Origin: Bacillota bacterium
Lineage (GTDB): Bacteria > Bacillota > Clostridia > Lachnospirales > Lachnospiraceae
Assembly (NCBI GenBank): GCA_017861355.1
Contig: JAGFXQ010000102.1
Coordinates: 1-10,442, forward strand
Reading direction: 5' to 3'
DNA: 10,442 nucleotides
A program made the translations under genes and the position numbers. This document shows positions 7,254 to 10,442 of this stretch, one piece after another; position 1 is the first letter of the stretch, and the number at the start of each line of letters is the position of its first letter. The notes under the pieces were generated by a model. The model saw nothing but the letters and a program-made list of their open reading frames with translations. It made no database searches and was not told the DNA's origin.

Positions 7254-7485
7254 TTTGGTAAAGAGTTATGGAGTCAAAACACCTTGGGAGCTAAATGCAG
7301 AATGGTGTCAAAGTCCAATAGATATCATAGTAACAAAGGTGTCAAAAGCACCAAAGGTGCTTTCCTGATAAAATATATTTTAATGCAAGTTTGCTTGTGA
7401 TTAAAATATATTTTATCGGGAAAAAATGCGTAGCATTTTTGACACCGACACTTTATCATATATAGAGAAAGGCAGGTGTTTGCAT
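7254..7485 (+). promoter_or_regulatory. Structured leader between speA and speE, possible translational switch
   Basis: This 232-base gap is far longer than the other gaps of the cluster and is full of pairing segments. Hairpin A pairs 7345-7352 with 7356-7363. Hairpin B is very long, with 18 bp perfect arms 7367-7384 and 7400-7417, extendable to 7364-7420. Hairpin C pairs 7422-7429 with 7433-7440. GGTGTCAAAA (7338-7347) is complementary to TTTTGACACC (7437-7446), enclosing all three. The same GACACC (7441-7446) can instead pair with GGTGTT (7475-7480), which overlaps the speE ribosome binding site. This suggests alternative folds controlling speE translation. No known riboswitch class is recognised; the regulatory role is inference. 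Confidence 0.45.
7364..7420. repeat. Long AT-rich hairpin in the speA-speE gap
   Basis: The arms 7367-7384 and 7400-7417 match perfectly over 18 bp. A G-U pair and two G-C pairs extend the base to 7364-7420. A small inner stem, CAAG (7386-7389) with CTTG (7394-7397), caps it. No U-run follows directly; the next bases are an A-run beginning the next hairpin, so it is not a typical terminator. Confidence 0.75.
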
Positions 7486-8337
7486 ATGGAGTTATGGTAT
7501 TCCGAACATCATTCAGAGTATGTAAGATTATCCTTAAAGGTAAAAGAACAGCTATATAGTAAAACAAGCAATTTTCAGCATATAGCAATCCTTGATACTG
7601 AGGAATTCGGTCGTGCACTTACTTTGGATGGCTGTCTTATGGTCACAGAAAAGGATGAATTTATCTATCATGATATGATTGTCCATGTACCGATGGCATC
7701 AAATTTAAACATTAAAAGAGTACTTGTGATCGGAGCCGGAGATGGCGGTACGATTCGAGAACTGACCAGATATCCCGGGATTGAATGCATCGATATGGTA
7801 GAGATCGATGAAATGGTTGTGGAAGCCTGCAGAGAGTATCTGCAACAGACGGCATGTAAGCTGGATGATCCCAGGGTTCATATCTATTATGAGGATGGTC
7901 TGAAATTCGTTCGCCGTCAGGTAAATGAATATGATTTGATTTTGGTTGATTCTACGGATCCATTTGGACCGGGGGAAGGCTTATTCACCAAAGAGTTTTA
8001 CGGCAATTGCTATAATGCTCTTACGGATCAAGGTATTCTGGTGAATCAACATGAGAGTACTTACTATGCTTCCTACGTCGATGCAATGAAAAGAGCTCAT
8101 CAGAGAATCAAGGAGACCTTCCCGATTGCTTTAGTTTATCAGGCGCATATTCCTACCTACCCAAGCGGACATTGGCTTTTTGGCTATGCCAGCAAGCATT
8201 ATGATCCAATTCGGGATCTGGATGAAGCAGCTTGGAATGCACTCGGTATCAAAACCAAATATTATAATACGAAGCTGCATGTTGGTTGCTTTGCACTTCC
8301 CAATTATGTAAAGGAGCAGTTGAATGAATATGTATAG
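7486..8337 (+). CDS. speE: Spermidine synthase (polyamine aminopropyltransferase)
   Basis: Transfers the aminopropyl group from decarboxylated S-adenosylmethionine to putrescine, giving spermidine and methylthioadenosine in the cytoplasm. The 283-residue protein starts with the typical MELWYSE and a beta-strand domain containing LTLDGCLMVTEKDEFIYHDM. The Rossmann-like core follows: GAGDGG (83-88) for the nucleoside donor, VEIDEMVVEACREY, and DSTDPFGPGEGLF with the expected catalytic Asp155 and Asp158. ATG 7486 is chosen because AGGTG (7474-7478) lies seven bases upstream and the conserved N-terminus begins there. An in-frame ATG at 7426 would add 20 residues encoded by the leader hairpin and is unlikely. 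Agmatine as acceptor is an alternative. The end overlaps speB by 14 bases. Confidence 0.94.
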   Translation: MELWYSEHHSEYVRLSLKVKEQLYSKTSNFQHIAILDTEEFGRALTLDGCLMVTEKDEFIYHDMIVHVPMASNLNIKRVLVIGAGDGGTIRELTRYPGIECIDMVEIDEMVVEACREYLQQTACKLDDPRVHIYYEDGLKFVRRQVNEYDLILVDSTDPFGPGEGLFTKEFYGNCYNALTDQGILVNQHESTYYASYVDAMKRAHQRIKETFPIALVYQAHIPTYPSGHWLFGYASKHYDPIRDLDEAAWNALGIKTKYYNTKLHVGCFALPNYVKEQLNEYV

Positions 8338-9172
8338 AAATATCCATACCTTTATCGCCTGCGATCATGAATACGAGGATAGTGACATTGTGTTATTCGG
8401 AGCTCCCTTTGATGGGACAACCTCATACCGACCGGGAACTCGTTTTGCCAGTTCGGCAATTCGCAATGAAAGCTATGGAATTGAGACTTATAGCCCATAT
8501 CTGGATTTGGATTTGCTGGATCGTCAGATTTTCGATGCCGGTGATCTGGAATTCGGATTTGGTAATACTGAGCGAGTACTATCTGCCATTGAAGAGATGA
8601 CGGATAATATTCTGAAGGATCATAAGAAGCCACTGATGATCGGCGGCGAACATCTGGTGACTTTGGGGAGTGTCAGAGCGGTAACAAAGCATTATCCTGA
8701 CCTTCATATCATACACTTTGATGCTCATGCGGACCTAAGAGATGATTATCTTGGCGAGAAGCTGTCCCATGCCAGTGTGATGAGACGATGTCATGAACTG
8801 GTTGGAGATGATCGCATCTATCAATTTGGAATTAGAAGCGGTGATCGGGAGGAATTCCTCTGGGCGAAAGATCATGTATTTACCCAGAAGTTCAATCTGG
8901 ACCGACTGGATCAGGTAGTAGAATTACTGCAGGGTAAACCGGTCTATCTTACGATTGATCTGGATGTGTTGGACCCATCCGTATTTCCCGGAACCGGTAC
9001 ACCGGAAGCAGGTGGAGTAACTTTCACCGAGCTTACCCATGCATTGAATAAGGTATTCAAGTTAAATATAGTAGCCATGGATATGAATGAATTATCCCCG
9101 GTTTATGACCAGAGCGGCGCCTCGACAGCGCTTGCCTGCAAGCTTTTGAGAGAATTATTGCTTCAGTTGTAA
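8324..9172 (+). CDS. speB: Agmatinase (ureohydrolase family)
   Basis: Hydrolyses agmatine to putrescine and urea, linking SpeA to SpeE. The 282-residue protein belongs to the arginase/agmatinase family with a two-manganese site. The ligands are all in place: His110 in GGEH, Asp133, His135 and Asp137 in DAHAD, and Asp212 and Asp214 in TIDLDVLDP. The agmatinase-like FPGTGTPEAGG follows at about 221-231. ATG 8324 has AAGGAG (8311-8316) seven bases upstream, inside the end of speE. The 14-base overlap with speE suggests translational coupling. Agmatinase is the best call. N1-aminopropylagmatine ureohydrolase activity is possible if SpeE uses agmatine. Formiminoglutamase-type relatives are less likely given the context. 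Confidence 0.93.
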   Translation: MNMYRNIHTFIACDHEYEDSDIVLFGAPFDGTTSYRPGTRFASSAIRNESYGIETYSPYLDLDLLDRQIFDAGDLEFGFGNTERVLSAIEEMTDNILKDHKKPLMIGGEHLVTLGSVRAVTKHYPDLHIIHFDAHADLRDDYLGEKLSHASVMRRCHELVGDDRIYQFGIRSGDREEFLWAKDHVFTQKFNLDRLDQVVELLQGKPVYLTIDLDVLDPSVFPGTGTPEAGGVTFTELTHALNKVFKLNIVAMDMNELSPVYDQSGASTALACKLLRELLLQL

Positions 9173-9266
9173 TGATATAATGACATGCATAGCTAAAAAA
9201 TTAGGTATATGCATGTTACAGGTACAATAATGATCTATCTATATTATTTATAAAGGAGATATTGCC
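9173..9266 (+). promoter_or_regulatory. Stem-loop leader before the carboxynorspermidine synthase gene
   Basis: In this 94-base gap, ACATGCATA (9183-9191) pairs perfectly with TATGCATGT (9208-9216). An inner CTAA/TTAG pair (9193-9196 with 9201-9204) narrows the loop. No U-run follows, so it does not look like a terminator. AAAGGAG (9252-9258) eight bases before the next ATG is a strong ribosome binding site. No convincing promoter is seen, so the downstream gene probably belongs to the same transcript. Confidence 0.5.
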
Positions 9267-10442
9267 ATGAGCAAAGCGCTTATTATTGGTGCCGGTGGAG
9301 TTGCCGGTGTAGTAATTCATAAATGCTGCCAGAATTCCGATGTATTTGAGGAGATCTGCATTGCCAGCAGAACCAAATCCAAATGCGATGCCTACAAAGC
9401 ACAAGTAGAGGCAAAGGGTTATAAGACAAAGGTATCGACCGCACAGGTGGATGCAGACAATACCGAGGAGGTAATTGCTCTGATTAATGAGTTCCATCCT
9501 GACATTGTAATTAATGTTGCACTCCCTTATCAGGATTTAACCATTATGGATGCATGTCTTGCAACAAAGGTAGATTATCTGGATACGGCAAATTATGAGC
9601 CGAAGGATATTCCTAAATTTGAATACAAATGGCAATGGGCTTATAAAGAGCGCTTTGAAAAAGCCGGAATCACCGCAATTCTCGGCTGTGGCTTCGACCC
9701 CGGAGTAACACAGGTGTTTTCCGCTTATGCTCTGAAGCATTATTTTGATGAGATTCATACCCTTGATATTCTTGATGCGAATGCCGGAGATCATGGTTAT
9801 CCCTTTGCGACTAATTTTAATCCTGAGATTAATATTCGTGAGATTACAGCAAACGGCAGCTACTTCGAGAACGGCAGTTTCCATGAGACAGAACCACTCG
9901 AGATTAAGAGAGTATATAATTTTCCGGAGATCGGACCAAAGGATATGTATTTATTGCATCACGAGGAGATGGAATCTCTGGCGATTAATATGCCCGGTAT
10001 TAAGAAGATCCGTTTCTTTATGACATTTTCTGAGAGATATATTACACATTTGAGAGTACTTGAAAATGTTGGAATGACCTCGATTGAACCGATTAATTTC
10101 GAAGGTCAGCAGATTATCCCGTTGCAATTTCTGAAGGCTGTACTTCCGGATCCGGCTTCCTTAGGTCCCAGAACCAAGGGCAAGACCAACATCGGTTGTA
10201 TCTACACCGGTGTAAAGGATGGTAAGGAAGTAAGTTATTATGTATATAATGTATGTGATCATGAGGAATGCTACCGTGAGGTTGGTTCCCAGGCGATCTC
10301 TTATACCACCGGTGTTCCGGCGATGATCGGTGCGAAGATGGTTTTAGAGGGCAGATGGAAGAAGCCCGGCGTATACAATGTAGAAGAGATGGATCCCGAT
10401 CCGTTCATGGCAGAACTGAACCGCTGCGGACTTCCCTGGAAG
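9267..10442 (+). CDS. Carboxynorspermidine/carboxyspermidine synthase (saccharopine dehydrogenase family), 3' end cut by window
   Basis: The 392 visible residues contain no stop codon, so the C-terminus lies beyond the window; probably only a short tail is missing, since family members are around 400 residues. The N-terminal Rossmann domain has GAGGVAG at 8-14 for NADPH. Further family-like segments are INVALPYQDLTIMDACL, YLDTANYEP and the CGFDPGVT loop (141-148), then a C-terminal domain with TTGVPAMIGAKMVL. Known relatives condense aspartate semialdehyde with 1,3-diaminopropane or putrescine and reduce the imine to carboxynorspermidine or carboxyspermidine. A decarboxylase (NspC) then finishes the triamine. 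The start is fixed by AAAGGAG eight bases upstream. Saccharopine dehydrogenase of lysine metabolism is the alternative, but the polyamine neighbours favour the first reading. Confidence 0.87.
   Translation, partial: MSKALIIGAGGVAGVVIHKCCQNSDVFEEICIASRTKSKCDAYKAQVEAKGYKTKVSTAQVDADNTEEVIALINEFHPDIVINVALPYQDLTIMDACLATKVDYLDTANYEPKDIPKFEYKWQWAYKERFEKAGITAILGCGFDPGVTQVFSAYALKHYFDEIHTLDILDANAGDHGYPFATNFNPEINIREITANGSYFENGSFHETEPLEIKRVYNFPEIGPKDMYLLHHEEMESLAINMPGIKKIRFFMTFSERYITHLRVLENVGMTSIEPINFEGQQIIPLQFLKAVLPDPASLGPRTKGKTNIGCIYTGVKDGKEVSYYVYNVCDHEECYREVGSQAISYTTGVPAMIGAKMVLEGRWKKPGVYNVEEMDPDPFMAELNRCGLPWK

Noticed and set aside
7270..7352. CRISPR-like array suggested by regular short repeats in the speA-speE gap
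   Set aside because: The repeat is only about 10 bases, there are just three imperfect copies, and no cas genes are nearby.
7426..7485. Twenty-residue N-terminal extension of SpeE starting at ATG 7426
   Set aside because: The extension is encoded by leader hairpin sequence, has no ribosome binding site, and lies before the conserved MELWYSE start of the family.
9146..9181. TATAAT at 9176-9181 as a promoter for the last gene
   Set aside because: No acceptable -35 box at 16-18 bases; the nearest TTGAGA is 24 bases upstream.
9537..10023. ORFs of about 90-115 residues on either strand inside the last gene
   Set aside because: They are alternative frames of a clear Rossmann-fold dehydrogenase gene and show no family motifs or ribosome binding sites.

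Overview
The window looks like AT-rich chromosomal DNA from an anaerobic Firmicute, most likely a Clostridia member close to the Lachnospiraceae. This rests on strong AGGAGG-type ribosome binding sites, sigma-A-like promoters, AT-rich intergenic hairpins, a metallophosphoesterase-scpA-scpB operon next to a DacF-type carboxypeptidase, and a Bacillus-like arginine decarboxylase. The assignment to a family is inference. All supported genes lie on the + strand. No rRNA, tRNA, CRISPR array, transposase or phage gene was recognised.

Left part (1-4577): a small membrane-anchored protein with two bacterial Ig-like (BIG2) repeats is followed by a secreted D-alanyl-D-alanine carboxypeptidase. Next comes a 334-base intergenic stretch with two long perfect hairpins, a likely terminator and a strong promoter. 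That promoter should drive a membrane-anchored metallophosphoesterase together with scpA and scpB, the two non-SMC subunits of the condensin complex.

Middle (4578-4969): a gene-free stretch. It starts immediately after the scpB stop codon with a 163-base nested inverted repeat (20-23 bp outer stem enclosing two hairpins). A good promoter and a leader of about 150 bases before speD follow.

Right part (4970-10442): a polyamine biosynthesis cluster. The order is speD (S-adenosylmethionine decarboxylase), speA (arginine decarboxylase), speE (spermidine synthase), speB (agmatinase) and a carboxynorspermidine/carboxyspermidine synthase-type dehydrogenase cut off by the window end. SpeA and SpeB would turn arginine into putrescine via agmatine. 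SpeD supplies the aminopropyl donor and SpeE would make spermidine. The last gene belongs to the alternative aspartate-semialdehyde route, so the cluster seems to hold two routes to triamines.

No wholly new protein system is visible. The most unusual material is non-coding. The 232-base speA-speE gap contains short repeats spaced exactly 34 bases apart, three hairpins, and a GACACC segment that can pair either with upstream GGTGTC copies or with the speE ribosome binding site, like a translational switch. The nested palindrome after scpB is also notable.
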